Below are positions 33,641 through 41,918 of a stretch of 55,255 nucleotides of DNA, piece after piece. Position numbers and translations under genes: made by a program. How positions within the stretch are numbered: the first letter of the stretch is position 1; every line of letters begins with the position of its first letter. This stretch comes from Chloroflexota bacterium (GTDB taxonomy: Bacteria > Chloroflexota > Anaerolineae > DUEN01). Location: contig JAADGJ010000077.1 in assembly GCA_013152435.1 (NCBI GenBank), positions 23,329 through 78,583 on the forward strand. The letters are read 5' to 3'. A model generated the notes under the pieces. It was given only the letters and a program-made list of their open reading frames with translations, searched no databases and was not told where the DNA came from.

Positions 33641-34522
33641 CTATCGTTTCTGAAGCGTGTAGTAGATGAATACGGAGCCTATGATGAATGTCAGGAGCAC
33701 CAGGATGACGCTGATGGCGGCCGCCACCCCGAAATTGAGGAACTCGTATAGGCTGTCGAACAGATACGTCCCGATCACGTAGGTGCTCTTGGTGTAGCCG
33801 CCTCCTGGCGTCATGGAGTAGATGACGTCGATGCTCCGGAACGTGAACATCAGCGTGATGAGCGTCCCGATCATGATCGGCCTGCTGCTGAGCGGAAGGG
33901 TGATGTGTATGAAGCTGTCGATGGAGTCCGCCCCATCGACCCGGGCCGCGTCGTATAGCTCCTCGAGGATGGCTTGAAACGCGGCCAGGGTGATGATCGT
34001 CAAGAAGGGGATACGCCTCCACGCGTCGGCGATGATGACCCCCAACATCGAGGAGATGGGGTCCTCGTAGATGTTCAGCGCCGTCTTCCTGATCCCCGAC
34101 CGCATCAGCAGATCGCTGATGGGACCGAACGACGGATGGAACATCCAGGCCCACAGAAACCCGGACAGGATGAGGGGGACCGCCCATGGCATGACCACTA
34201 ATGACCGGAACAGGGCGGAGCCCTTCCCAATCCTACCCAGGCACGCTGCTAAAAGCACGCTGGTGACCAGGGTGAGCCCTGTGGAGCCAAAGGAGAACAC
34301 AAAGGTGCGTTGTAGGATCCTCGGGAAATCCGGATTGCTCAGGACTCTCTTGTAGTTGTCGAATCCGGCGAACACCACGGGCGACATGTTGTCGTATCGG
34401 TAGAAGCTCAACCCGATGACGTAGATGAGCGGGAGTAGCACCCAGGCGAGCAGGAGGACCAGCCCTGGGATGGAGAGGAGCATCCCGTAGCTTGCGTTGG
34501 AGATTTGCCTCGTCCTTCTCAT
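33641..34522 (-). CDS. Carbohydrate ABC transporter permease, MalF/UgpA type
   Basis: A 293-residue permease with about six helices and the EAA loop DAARVDGADSIDSFIHITLPLSS near residue 200. It is the first permease of the importer and partners the MalG-type protein directly downstream. AGGAGC precedes the ATG at a good spacing. The first helix (YGMLLSIPGLVLLLAWVLLPLIYVIGLSF) is typical of the sugar 1 family. Confidence 0.92.
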   Translation of the reverse strand: MRRTRQISNASYGMLLSIPGLVLLLAWVLLPLIYVIGLSFYRYDNMSPVVFAGFDNYKRVLSNPDFPRILQRTFVFSFGSTGLTLVTSVLLAACLGRIGKGSALFRSLVVMPWAVPLILSGFLWAWMFHPSFGPISDLLMRSGIRKTALNIYEDPISSMLGVIIADAWRRIPFLTIITLAAFQAILEELYDAARVDGADSIDSFIHITLPLSSRPIMIGTLITLMFTFRSIDVIYSMTPGGGYTKSTYVIGTYLFDSLYEFLNFGVAAAISVILVLLTFIIGSVFIYYTLQKR

Positions 34523-34808
34523 GGAAATCGGCTCCTAATGCGGGCTGATGAACAAAAGACCTTCCCGAAAGCGATCGACGATGACATATCCCTGACCTCG
34601 CAGGTCTGCGTTGGGCTTTCGAGAAGGCCGATGGCGGCCATCTCCTGGCTCATCCTTCCGGCGCGTGTGACCTGCGGGGATCTACGCGTGACCAATCATG
34701 CATGGATGCCGTTGGCGGATGAGCCTCAGGCCGGTGAAGAGCTCGATCGGCATGATATGCGGGGCCCAGGGGGCAGCTTCATCCTGCCCCCTGGGCGGAT
34801 GGGACGGG

Positions 34809-36341
34809 TCAGAGCGTGTACTCCCGGATCTTGGCCAGCGCCTCATCGAACGCGGCGTTGGAGTCCATCCCCTCCAGCACGGCCTTGCCCAGGTACTCGG
34901 AGAGGATGTCCGATACGTAGGCCGCTCCGGGCGGAAGGGCCTCGATGCGGGCCGTTCGGGCGGAGGCGGCTCGTACCTCGGGGATGGTGATCCCCCGCTT
35001 CACGGGCTCAGCGGCCCCGATCTCCTTGGCCACCTCCTTGGCGAAATCCCAATTCACCTTCTCCACGATATCGGGGTCCTCGTACACGGCGGGCAGGAAG
35101 GAGTCGTTCCCCTCCACCAGGAGCTCATACATGCCGGCTTCTTTGCTCCTGTAGAAGTCGAGGAAGAGCATGGCGGCCGCCTTGTGCTGCTCGTCGGCGA
35201 AGTTGTTGATCATGTACACGTCGAAGTTGATGTACCCGATGCGATTGGAGTCGGGCTGGGAGGCATCCCACTTGGGCGGCGGGACGGCGGCCCAGTCCCC
35301 CTTTAGCTCGGGGAAGTCCTCGTCGAACTTCACGGCGTAGACGGAGTAGGCGAGGGCCATGGCCGCTTTGCCCATGCCGAAGACCGTGTGATAGTCCTTC
35401 CAACCGTATCCGAGGCAGGCCACATCCGCTACGTCATCCTTCATCAGGCCCACCAGGTAGTTCCAGGCGTTCCTGAACTCTGGCGTATCCAGGTTCCACT
35501 TTCCGTCCTTCAGCAGCGTCTGCCCCTGGGAGTACGTCAGAGCGCTCAAATAGGCGATGTGGATGTGGCCCGATTTGCTCGCGCCGAACACGATGCCGTA
35601 GTAGTCCTCGCCCAGGTTCTCCTTCGCCCATGCCCGGGTCTTCTTCGCCGCCTCGTAGACCTCCTCCCAGGTCTCCGGGACCTTTTCGACGCCCGCGGCT
35701 TCCAGCCAGGAGGGCCTGTAGAAGAAGACGTAATACTGGACGATGTTGACGGAGCCGTAGAAGTGGTCGTCCCACCTCAGGGCATCGACTAGGCCGGGGG
35801 AATACAGGGCCTGCACGTCAGACGGCCACATCTCATCGATCTGATGGGCCCAACCAGCGGAGGCGACGTGGGCGTATTCGACCTCCGCCCGGATGAACCC
35901 GAAGTGGACGCTCGGGTCCTTGGAGGTCACCACGGAGAGGAATTTCGGGAACGTGTAGGCGCCGCCGACCTCGAGGGCCTTCATCTTGATGCCGGTCTTC
36001 TGCTCGAACAGCCTCATGCCGATGGCCGTGGCGATGTCGTCCTTCAGGGCGCCGCTGTTGAAGAAGACCAGCTCCTTGACCCCCTCGGTGGCCTTATCCC
36101 ACCCCTCGGGCAGGATGTACTCATCGGCCAGCAACCGATCGGTCATGGGGACGGGCTTGTTCCAGTCGATCAGCTCCCATGCCTTCTTGGCCTCGGGGGC
36201 CTCCTCCACCGCCTCCGGGGCGGCCGCCTCCCTTCCAACCGCCTGAGGAGTGGGAGCACAGGCTGCGACCAGCGAGGCAATGGCCGCCGTGCCGCTCAAG
36301 CGCAAGAAGTCTCGCCGGGTTAGCCTATCTCGTCGGCTCAT
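34809..36341 (-). CDS. Extracellular solute-binding protein, family 1, Tat lipoprotein
   Basis: A 510-residue carbohydrate-binding lipoprotein. The signal has a twin-arginine motif (TRRDFLRLSG) and a lipobox ending in Cys28 (SLVAAC), so it is probably exported folded by Tat and then lipid-anchored. The mature part has the family's two-lobe pattern, with aromatic residues for sugar stacking (FYRPSWLEAAGVEKVPETWEEV, GYGWKDYHTVFGMGKAAMA). At 510 residues it is longer than the usual ~420. GGAGGGAGG precedes the ATG. It is followed, after a 286-bp gap that seems empty, by the two permeases. The ligand is unknown. Confidence 0.92.
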   Translation of the reverse strand: MSRRDRLTRRDFLRLSGTAAIASLVAACAPTPQAVGREAAAPEAVEEAPEAKKAWELIDWNKPVPMTDRLLADEYILPEGWDKATEGVKELVFFNSGALKDDIATAIGMRLFEQKTGIKMKALEVGGAYTFPKFLSVVTSKDPSVHFGFIRAEVEYAHVASAGWAHQIDEMWPSDVQALYSPGLVDALRWDDHFYGSVNIVQYYVFFYRPSWLEAAGVEKVPETWEEVYEAAKKTRAWAKENLGEDYYGIVFGASKSGHIHIAYLSALTYSQGQTLLKDGKWNLDTPEFRNAWNYLVGLMKDDVADVACLGYGWKDYHTVFGMGKAAMALAYSVYAVKFDEDFPELKGDWAAVPPPKWDASQPDSNRIGYINFDVYMINNFADEQHKAAAMLFLDFYRSKEAGMYELLVEGNDSFLPAVYEDPDIVEKVNWDFAKEVAKEIGAAEPVKRGITIPEVRAASARTARIEALPPGAAYVSDILSEYLGKAVLEGMDSNAAFDEALAKIREYTL

Positions 36342-37195
36342 GTTTTATCCTCCCTCCTCCCTGCTGAAGATCGTTTGGGCTCTCTGAGAGAAGAATCCAT
36401 CCCCCGCCGGGCTGCCGGATCTCATCCATCAGCGGCAGTCCCGGAGGTTCTCAGCTCATCCTGATCGCATCCCTCCCTTCCCTGTCTGATTGGGCGTGGT
36501 TGCGCGGCATGTTCGAGGCCAGCTCACGGTGCGCCTGCCGGCAGCCCACGCGGTTATGGCTTCTACACCACCTGCCGGGGGAGAGCAGGGTGGCTCTAGA
36601 GGGTACCGCATTCATACCCGTGCCTGATCGGGTAATTTCTGCACGGGTTCAGGTGAGGCGCGGCAACGCTTCCTCGCTATGGATTTGTGTGGATGCGTCT
36701 GAGATTCGTCAGGATCCGAGCTCGTGCCCAGGAAAGCCGACGGTGTGGAGAAGTGAATAAACGCCTTTGTAAACGTGGCCCCCCTGTGGTGAACCGAGAA
36801 CACAGGAGGGGATCGGAAAAACGGCAGGCCTTCGCCGTTCTCGTACGCGATGGCCATCCGATATCACGATCCAACTTGCAGCGAGGGAAGTGATGATGGC
36901 AGCAGCGAGGCTCGCAACTCGTTTTTATTATATAGCATCCCTGCTCATGGGTCAACTATATTGTGTATTTGATAATCGATTGTAAATATCACCAGACGTA
37001 TTGGCTCTATTGCGTCTTCTTCAGGCGGGTAGAGCCTCCTTTGTGCTTGCCGGCGCCTCATTCATGTGGCATTCTACGTGTGGCGCTCTTGGTGATGCGT
37101 CGAGAGAACGGGGCGAATCGGCGGATCCGCGTCGGGGGAACCGAGGCGTCGGTGAGGAGCGGCTAAGCCGATAGAATAAGTGAGGAGTGGATTCC
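36342..37195. other. Long divergent intergenic region with a promoter but no clear gene
   Basis: About 850 bp separate the binding-protein gene (minus) from the Gfo/Idh gene (plus). Bases 36900-37000 are AT-rich, unlike the surroundings, and carry a consensus-like minus promoter (36927-36955) and AATCGATT near 36976. The 580 nt between that promoter and the binding-protein start hold no frame with a ribosome site, so this is either a very long leader or an unannotated RNA. The stretch just before 37196 holds only the GAGGAG site of the next gene. Confidence 0.6.
36927..36955 (-). promoter_or_regulatory. Consensus-like promoter directed toward the sugar-importer operon
   Basis: On the minus strand: TTGACC, 17 bp, TATAAT. 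The expected transcript starts near 36920, some 580 nt before the binding-protein ATG. Confidence 0.7.
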
Positions 37196-38371
37196 ATGCT
37201 GCAAGTTGGGATCATCGGGTACGGACGTAGGATTGAGCATATGGCCAAGGCGATGGCGGTGTTTGGGATCCCTTACCGGGTGGCCGCCATCGCCGATCCT
37301 CGGGCGGACGAGATTCGGGCGCGCCGGGATCCCTTCCTGGCCGAGACGCGATTCTATGAGTCGGCCGACGAGATGCTGGCTCACGCCGACGAGCTGGACG
37401 GGGTGATGATCGGCACGCGATGCCATCTGCACACGGAGATGGCCTGTAAGGTTGCCCCCACCGGACTCCCTATCTTCCTGGAGAAGCCTGTCGCCATCAC
37501 CTTTGCGCAGCTCAAGCGGTTGGAGGAGACATTTCGGGATTACACGGCGCCGGTCGTGGTCTCCTTCCCCCTGCGGCTGACGCCGGTCCTGCAGGCCGTG
37601 CGGGAGATCGTGGCATCGGATCGCATCGGAACCGTCGAGCAGGTGGTGGCGTTCAACGACGTCCCCTACGGTACCGTCTATTTCCGCCGCTGGCATCGGA
37701 ATTACGAGTTGAACGGGGGACTGTTCCTGCAGAAGGCCACGCACGATTTCGACTACATCACCTATCTGCTGGGACAGCGTCCCAGGTGGATCAGCGCGAT
37801 GAAGGCGCGTCGGGTCTTTGGGGGGAATAAGCCCTTCGATCTCAAGTGCCGGGATTGTGATGAGCGGGAGACGTGTCCGGAGAGCCCTTTCTCCCGTTTC
37901 CGCTTTGGCTACGAGGGCGACCAGGTACAGTATGATCGAAGGGGGGAGCATTGCGTCTTCTCTGAGGGCATTGAATTGCAGGACATGGGGAGTTGCCTGC
38001 TCGAGTATGAGAACGGTGTGCAGGTCAGCTATACGCAGAACTTCTTCGCCCGCTATAGGGCGGCGCGGCGGGGCGCCCGGCTGTATGGGTATAAGGGGAC
38101 CATCGAGTTCGATTGGTATCAGAATCAGATCCGGGTGTATCGGCACACGTCGCCCGTGGTGGAGACCATCGATTTCACGGGGGATATGCCGCACTTCGGC
38201 GGGGATCGCGAGCTGTGCTATGATTTCCTCGTGGCGATGCGGGACCATCGTCCCTCGCGCAGCCCGCTTTCCGCGGGGATCCTCAGCGCGCTGACCTGCC
38301 TGTGGGCGAGGGAGTCGGCTGATAGGCGCCAGGTATGCGAGGTGAAGATGCCGGAGAGCATGCCATCCTAG
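37196..38371 (+). CDS. Gfo/Idh/MocA-family NAD(P)-dependent oxidoreductase
   Basis: A 391-residue sugar oxidoreductase. It has the N-terminal Rossmann loop ([13 protein letters not shown]), the EKPVA motif near residue 98 that carries the catalytic lysine, and a C-terminal alpha/beta domain. [11 protein letters not shown] is in the usual catalytic position. A Cys-rich insert ([11 protein letters not shown]) is typical of a subgroup that may bind metal. GAGGAG lies 8 bp before the ATG at 37196; the GTG 9 bp earlier is too close to it. Placed divergently from a sugar importer, it may act on the imported sugar. The substrate is unknown. Confidence 0.88.
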   Translation: MLQVGIIGYGRRIEHMAKAMAVFGIPYRVAAIADPRADEIRARRDPFLAETRFYESADEMLAHADELDGVMIGTRCHLHTEMACKVAPTGLPIFLEKPVAITFAQLKRLEETFRDYTAPVVVSFPLRLTPVLQAVREIVASDRIGTVEQVVAFNDVPYGTVYFRRWHRNYELNGGLFLQKATHDFDYITYLLGQRPRWISAMKARRVFGGNKPFDLKCRDCDERETCPESPFSRFRFGYEGDQVQYDRRGEHCVFSEGIELQDMGSCLLEYENGVQVSYTQNFFARYRAARRGARLYGYKGTIEFDWYQNQIRVYRHTSPVVETIDFTGDMPHFGGDRELCYDFLVAMRDHRPSRSPLSAGILSALTCLWARESADRRQVCEVKMPESMPS

Positions 38372-38387
38372 GAGAATGGAGTGGCTC

Positions 38388-39524
38388 ATGCGCATCTGGA
38401 TCATTGAGCCTTATTGTACGGGATCCCATCGAGCCTGGGCGGAGGGGTATGCCCGGCATACTCGGCATCAGGCGAACGTGCTCGCCATGGCCGGGCGCTT
38501 TTGGAAGTGGCGCATGCAGGGCGGGGCTATGGAGCTGGCCCGGCAGGCGGCCGATCTCTGGCGACGGGGGGATCGTCCGGACGTGATCCTGGCCTCCGAC
38601 ATGGTGAACCTGCCCGCCTTCCTGGCCCTCGTCCGCCCGTGGATGGCGGACATTCCGATCGTGCTCTACTTTCATGAGAATCAGTTGACCTATCCTCTGC
38701 CGCCGGGTGAGAAACGGGATCTGACCTATGGCGTGATCAATTGGTTGAGCGCCCTCACGGCCGACCGGATATGCTTCAATTCACGCTTTCATCTGGAGCA
38801 GTTCTTCGACGAGTTGCCGCGGCTGTTGAAGCATTTCCCGGATTACAATCATCTCACCCTGATCGATGAGGTGCGGGCGCGAGCGGAGGTGCTGCCCGTC
38901 GGATGTGATCTGCGGGGGCTGGATGATCTTCGGCCGGGGGATGGGTTGGCGCCGGGCCCGCCCATTATCCTGTGGAACCAGCGTTGGGAGTATGACAAAA
39001 ACCCGGGCGAGTTCTTCGCCGCGCTGGAGCGCCTGGCTGCCGAGGATGTGCCCTTCCGCGTGGCCGTGGCGGGCGAGAACTTCCGTCGGAAGCCGGAGGA
39101 GTTCGAGGCGGCGCGGGGGTGGCTGGGGGAGCGCGTGGTGCATTGGGGCTTTGCCGAGCGGCGGGCGGATTATGCGCGCCTGTTGTGGCACTCGGATGTG
39201 GTGGTGAGCACGGCCCGGCATGAGTTTTTCGGCGTGGCGGTCATCGAGGCGATCTATTGCGGCTGTCTGCCGCTGTTGCCCCATCGTCTCAGCTATCCGG
39301 AACTGGTCCCAGAGGCGTGGCATGGGCTTTGTCTCTATGACGATCTGGATGATCTGGTCGGGCGTCTGCGGCGTGTCCTGCGGGCGCGTGAGGCGGCGCC
39401 GCCGGACTTATGTCGGGCGGTGGGGCGCTTTGACTGGCGGCGTATGGCGCCTATCTATGATGCCCTTTTGGAGGATGTGGCCCGGGTCAAGCCTGTGCCG
39501 CTCTGGACGCCGGGCCTGCGGTGA
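38388..39524 (+). CDS. Glycosyltransferase resembling tRNA-queuosine mannosyltransferase (DUF3524 + GT group 1)
   Basis: A 378-residue GT-B glycosyltransferase. The first half matches the DUF3524 type seen in GTDC1/QTMAN ([45 protein letters not shown]). The second half is a group 1 sugar-nucleotide domain ([40 protein letters not shown]). In animals this family mannosylates queuosine in tRNA-Asp. A related tRNA or sugar role is inferred from the sequence only. GGAG at 38378-38381 is spaced correctly for the ATG at 38388; the ATG at 38376 is 1 bp from its site. It follows the Gfo/Idh gene by 16 bp. Confidence 0.78.
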   Translation: MRIWIIEPYCTGSHRAWAEGYARHTRHQANVLAMAGRFWKWRMQGGAMELARQAADLWRRGDRPDVILASDMVNLPAFLALVRPWMADIPIVLYFHENQLTYPLPPGEKRDLTYGVINWLSALTADRICFNSRFHLEQFFDELPRLLKHFPDYNHLTLIDEVRARAEVLPVGCDLRGLDDLRPGDGLAPGPPIILWNQRWEYDKNPGEFFAALERLAAEDVPFRVAVAGENFRRKPEEFEAARGWLGERVVHWGFAERRADYARLLWHSDVVVSTARHEFFGVAVIEAIYCGCLPLLPHRLSYPELVPEAWHGLCLYDDLDDLVGRLRRVLRAREAAPPDLCRAVGRFDWRRMAPIYDALLEDVARVKPVPLWTPGLR

Positions 39525-39535
39525 GCCGTTGTAGG

Positions 39536-39976
39536 TCAGGGTGTGTCGCCCGGCTCGTGTTGCGCGTGTTTCAGGTGAAGCAGCTTGGGGGGGAGATCCT
39601 TGGCTCGCTCCAGCACGGTGACGGAGGTGGCCTGTGGGCCGCGATGGGTCTTCTCGATTCGGAATTCGACCAGATCTCCCTCGTTAGGTGGGGGGGATTC
39701 CGGGTCCAGTCCCGTGCGGTGGAAGAAGATCTCGTCGCCCGAGGGCAGGGTGATGAAGCCGTAGCCCTTCTGAGTGCTGTACCATTTGACGATGCCGCGC
39801 TGGTGACCGGGGGAGGGGGTCAGGCGCTGGCAGGCGGGGCAGTATTCGGGTGGGTCCAGGGGTTTCCCGGCTTCGGCTAGCCGGCGTTGCTCGGTGACCG
39901 TCCACACCCATTGAATGCCGCACTCCTTGCAAGTCAGTAGCTGGTCTCGGTAGGTGGGATAGGGCTGATCTTGCAT
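39536..39976 (-). CDS. Cold-shock domain protein with an N-terminal zinc ribbon
   Basis: A 146-residue protein. Residues 16-49 hold Cys16-x-x-Cys19 and Cys46-x-x-Cys49, a zinc-ribbon pattern of the zf-trcl type. Residues 60-125 form a cold-shock domain with the RNA-binding motifs KGYGFI and IFFH. The tail is short and basic. It probably binds single-stranded RNA or DNA, perhaps as a translation or stress factor. AGGA sits 8 bp before the ATG at 39976; earlier starts (39994 and 40063) lack sites. It converges on the glycosyltransferase gene 11 bp away. Confidence 0.88.
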   Translation of the reverse strand: MQDQPYPTYRDQLLTCKECGIQWVWTVTEQRRLAEAGKPLDPPEYCPACQRLTPSPGHQRGIVKWYSTQKGYGFITLPSGDEIFFHRTGLDPESPPPNEGDLVEFRIEKTHRGPQATSVTVLERAKDLPPKLLHLKHAQHEPGDTP

Positions 39977-40052
39977 GGGCCATGTCCTTTCCATGAGAGT
40001 GTTGGGATGCGTTGTGAAAGTTCTGGCTAGGTCCTGACGTGGCCAGTCCGGC

Positions 40053-40081
40053 TTGACAACCACAGAATGATCAGCTAGAAT
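40053..40081 (+). promoter_or_regulatory. Promoter of tRNA-Cys
   Basis: TTGACA, 17 bp, TAGAAT, with the tRNA starting 12 bp beyond the -10 box. Confidence 0.85.
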
Positions 40082-40093
40082 ATCATCGTGCAG

Positions 40094-40168
<75 letters not shown>

Positions 40169-40179
40169 TCATACGACAT

Positions 40180-40210
40180 GGGCCGACCAACGTCAAGGTC
40201 GGCCCTTTTT
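40180..40210 (+). terminator. Rho-independent terminator after tRNA-Cys
   Basis: A 9-bp stem, GGGCCGACC / GGTCGGCCC, with an 8-nt loop, followed by TTTTT. Confidence 0.92.
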
Positions 40211-40231
40211 ATGTGGGATGATTTTTCAGAG

Positions 40232-40260
40232 TTGCTTGTCTCTGGGGATCGTGCTATCAT
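40232..40260 (+). promoter_or_regulatory. Promoter of tRNA-Leu
   Basis: TTGCTT, 17 bp, TATCAT, ending 8 bp before the tRNA. Confidence 0.7.
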
Positions 40261-40268
40261 TGGAATGT

Positions 40269-40351
40269 GGGGCGGTGGCGGAACGGTAGACGCCGCGGAC
40301 TTAAAATCCGCTGGGCTTGCGCCCGTGTGGGTTCGAATCCCACCCGCCCTA
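40269..40351 (+). tRNA. tRNA-Leu (UAA)
   Basis: An 83-nt class II tRNA with a long variable arm (TGGGCTTGCGCCCG). The acceptor stem is GGGGCGG with CCGCCCT (one G-U end pair). The anticodon loop CTTAAAA gives TAA. The T arm is GTGGG-TTCGAAT-CCCAC and the discriminator is A. CCA is not encoded (the sequence continues CCT), so it must be added. Confidence 0.97.
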
Positions 40352-40611
40352 CCTACGAGGTGTAGTGTTCTTATGCGGTGAGGGTACTACAAGTTGTGTC
40401 TCTCCTCTTTCCAGGAGGGACACGATGTAGAATGTTCACCGTGACGAGAGCGCTTTTCGACTGTGCAAGGTTTCCGCTCTGTCGTTGATTCTCCGGCATC
40501 CCTCTAGAGGATCGACCTCTTCTGCCGTAGGACAGCTTCCACCCGTCGTCCCCGAGCTCGCTGCGTAGACTCCGACCAGGGGATGCGGGCGCTGCGTCTC
40601 AGGAGGCTCCT

Positions 40612-41058
40612 ATGCGCTGGATCAGCATGGTTATCGGATTCCTGATGGTCGCCTTCCCTGCGGTGGTCTATGCTCAGCCCAGCCCACCTTGGTGTACTCC
40701 CGAGGAAGGGAGGTATATCCCCAACCAGTACTCGGCTCTGGGGCCTTCTGCCACCGTCGTGCGGGGGATCACCAGCGGCCAGTGTGTGGGCTCAGTCATA
40801 TATGTCTTTGCTGGGAAGACGCCAGACGGTGAGCTGCTCGGCTATAGCACCGTGGAATCGGACGGGACGTTTACCATACCCCTCTCACGCCCCATTCGCT
40901 ATGACGAGATAATTCTGATCTACGCGGATTGTCCTGGCAAGTGTGTTCGGGAGCTGTTCCGGTGGCCAGCCCCTCCCATCATTCCCGAACCTGCCACCCT
41001 CCTGCTGGTGGGCAGTGGACTGGTAGCGCTGGGGGTGCGGGCGCTTCGCAGGCGGTAG
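40612..41058 (+). CDS. Small secreted protein with a PEP-CTERM sorting signal
   Basis: A 148-residue protein with an N-terminal signal peptide (ISMVIGFLMVAFPAVVYAQ), a beta-rich mature part with a few cysteines (CTPEEGRY, SGQCVGSV, DCPGKCVRE), and a C-terminal PEP motif. PEPATLLLVGSGLVALGVRALRRR-like tails have a PEP motif, one hydrophobic helix and a basic end, as recognised by exosortase. AGGAGG lies 5 bp before the ATG. No exosortase gene is in the window, so processing depends on a gene elsewhere. The function of the mature protein is not recognised. The 260 bp between tRNA-Leu and this gene hold only a small hairpin (40396-40423). Confidence 0.82.
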   Translation: MRWISMVIGFLMVAFPAVVYAQPSPPWCTPEEGRYIPNQYSALGPSATVVRGITSGQCVGSVIYVFAGKTPDGELLGYSTVESDGTFTIPLSRPIRYDEIILIYADCPGKCVRELFRWPAPPIIPEPATLLLVGSGLVALGVRALRRR

Positions 41059-41079
41059 TTGCCGTTGTCACGGCGCGAT

Positions 41080-41547
41080 CTATCCATCCACGGTGATGTT
41101 TCGTGCCCGGTACTCCTCGTAGTCGGCCACCAGACGATCGTATTCCCCATCCATGAGGGGGGATGAGATCATGAAGTCGGCGGAGGCTCGATTGCAGGCG
41201 ATCGGGATGTTCCACACCACCGCCATCCGCAGGAGCGCCTTGACGTCGGGATCGTGGGGCATGGGCTCAAGTGGGTCCCAGAAGAAGATCAGAAAGTTGA
41301 TCTCGCCGTCGACGATCTTGGCGCCGATCTGTTGATCTCCGCCCAGGGGTCCGCTTTGTAACTTCGTGATCTTGAAGCCGAGCTCATGCTCTAAGATCTC
41401 GCCGGTGGTGCCCGTGGCGTATACCTCGTGGTGTGCCAGGAGGTCCCGATTGTATTTTGCCCACTGGATCAGATCCCGTTTCTTGTTGTCGTGTGCCACG
41501 AGGGCGATTTTCTTGTCGTGTTCCATGGCGATCTTCTTGTGAGCCAT
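41080..41547 (-). CDS. mgsA: Methylglyoxal synthase
   Basis: This enzyme turns dihydroxyacetone phosphate into methylglyoxal and phosphate, a bypass of lower glycolysis used under phosphate limitation. The 155-residue product has Asp71 ([11 protein letters not shown]), His98 and Asp101 (PHDPDVK), the numbering and residues of the E. coli active site. The N-terminus [10 protein letters not shown] is the strand that binds phosphate. An AAGGAGATGAA site precedes the ATG at 41547. A perfect promoter lies about 280 nt upstream, so the mRNA has a long leader with a strong hairpin. Confidence 0.95.
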   Translation of the reverse strand: MAHKKIAMEHDKKIALVAHDNKKRDLIQWAKYNRDLLAHHEVYATGTTGEILEHELGFKITKLQSGPLGGDQQIGAKIVDGEINFLIFFWDPLEPMPHDPDVKALLRMAVVWNIPIACNRASADFMISSPLMDGEYDRLVADYEEYRARNITVDG

Positions 41548-41572
41548 TTCATCTCCTTTGTTTTTCCGTAAG

Positions 41573-41633
41573 AGGGGCTTTCCGATCTCCCGAGCACAGA
41601 GACGTCCGAGGGGAGATGCGATGGAAAGCCCCT
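41573..41633 (-). repeat. Long hairpin in the mgsA leader
   Basis: AGGGGCTTTCC and, after a small bulge, ATCTCCC pair with GGGAGAT and GGAAAGCCCCT, giving about 18 bp of stem. It lies 26-86 bp upstream of the mgsA start, inside the predicted 280-nt leader. Its sequence overlaps a short intergenic repeat seen at 4505 and 5795. Confidence 0.75.
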
Positions 41634-41834
41634 TCGCATAAGAATCGCTTCTTCTCGTCTTTATCCGCCTGATTGGGGCCTCGATCTGTGGTAGTCAGCC
41701 TTGTGGGGCTGGGAAGGGCGAAAAGCGGCCGCAGTTCCACGCAGGATCGCTACCTTGGTGTCAGGGGGCTGTCGCCGGTGAGGGATACGAGGAAGACCGT
41801 ACAACTCGGGGACAGGGCTGATCTCTCACCGGCC

Positions 41835-41864
41835 ATTATAGCGGTATGTGATCGAGCGTGTCAA
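41835..41864 (-). promoter_or_regulatory. Consensus promoter of mgsA
   Basis: On the minus strand: a perfect TTGACA, 18 bp, a perfect TATAAT. The predicted start is near 41828, about 280 nt before the mgsA ATG. Confidence 0.85.
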
Positions 41865-41918
41865 ACTTTTCGATGACTCTCACGTCATGATGCCGGAGAG
41901 GGGCGCACGTAGGGCTGC

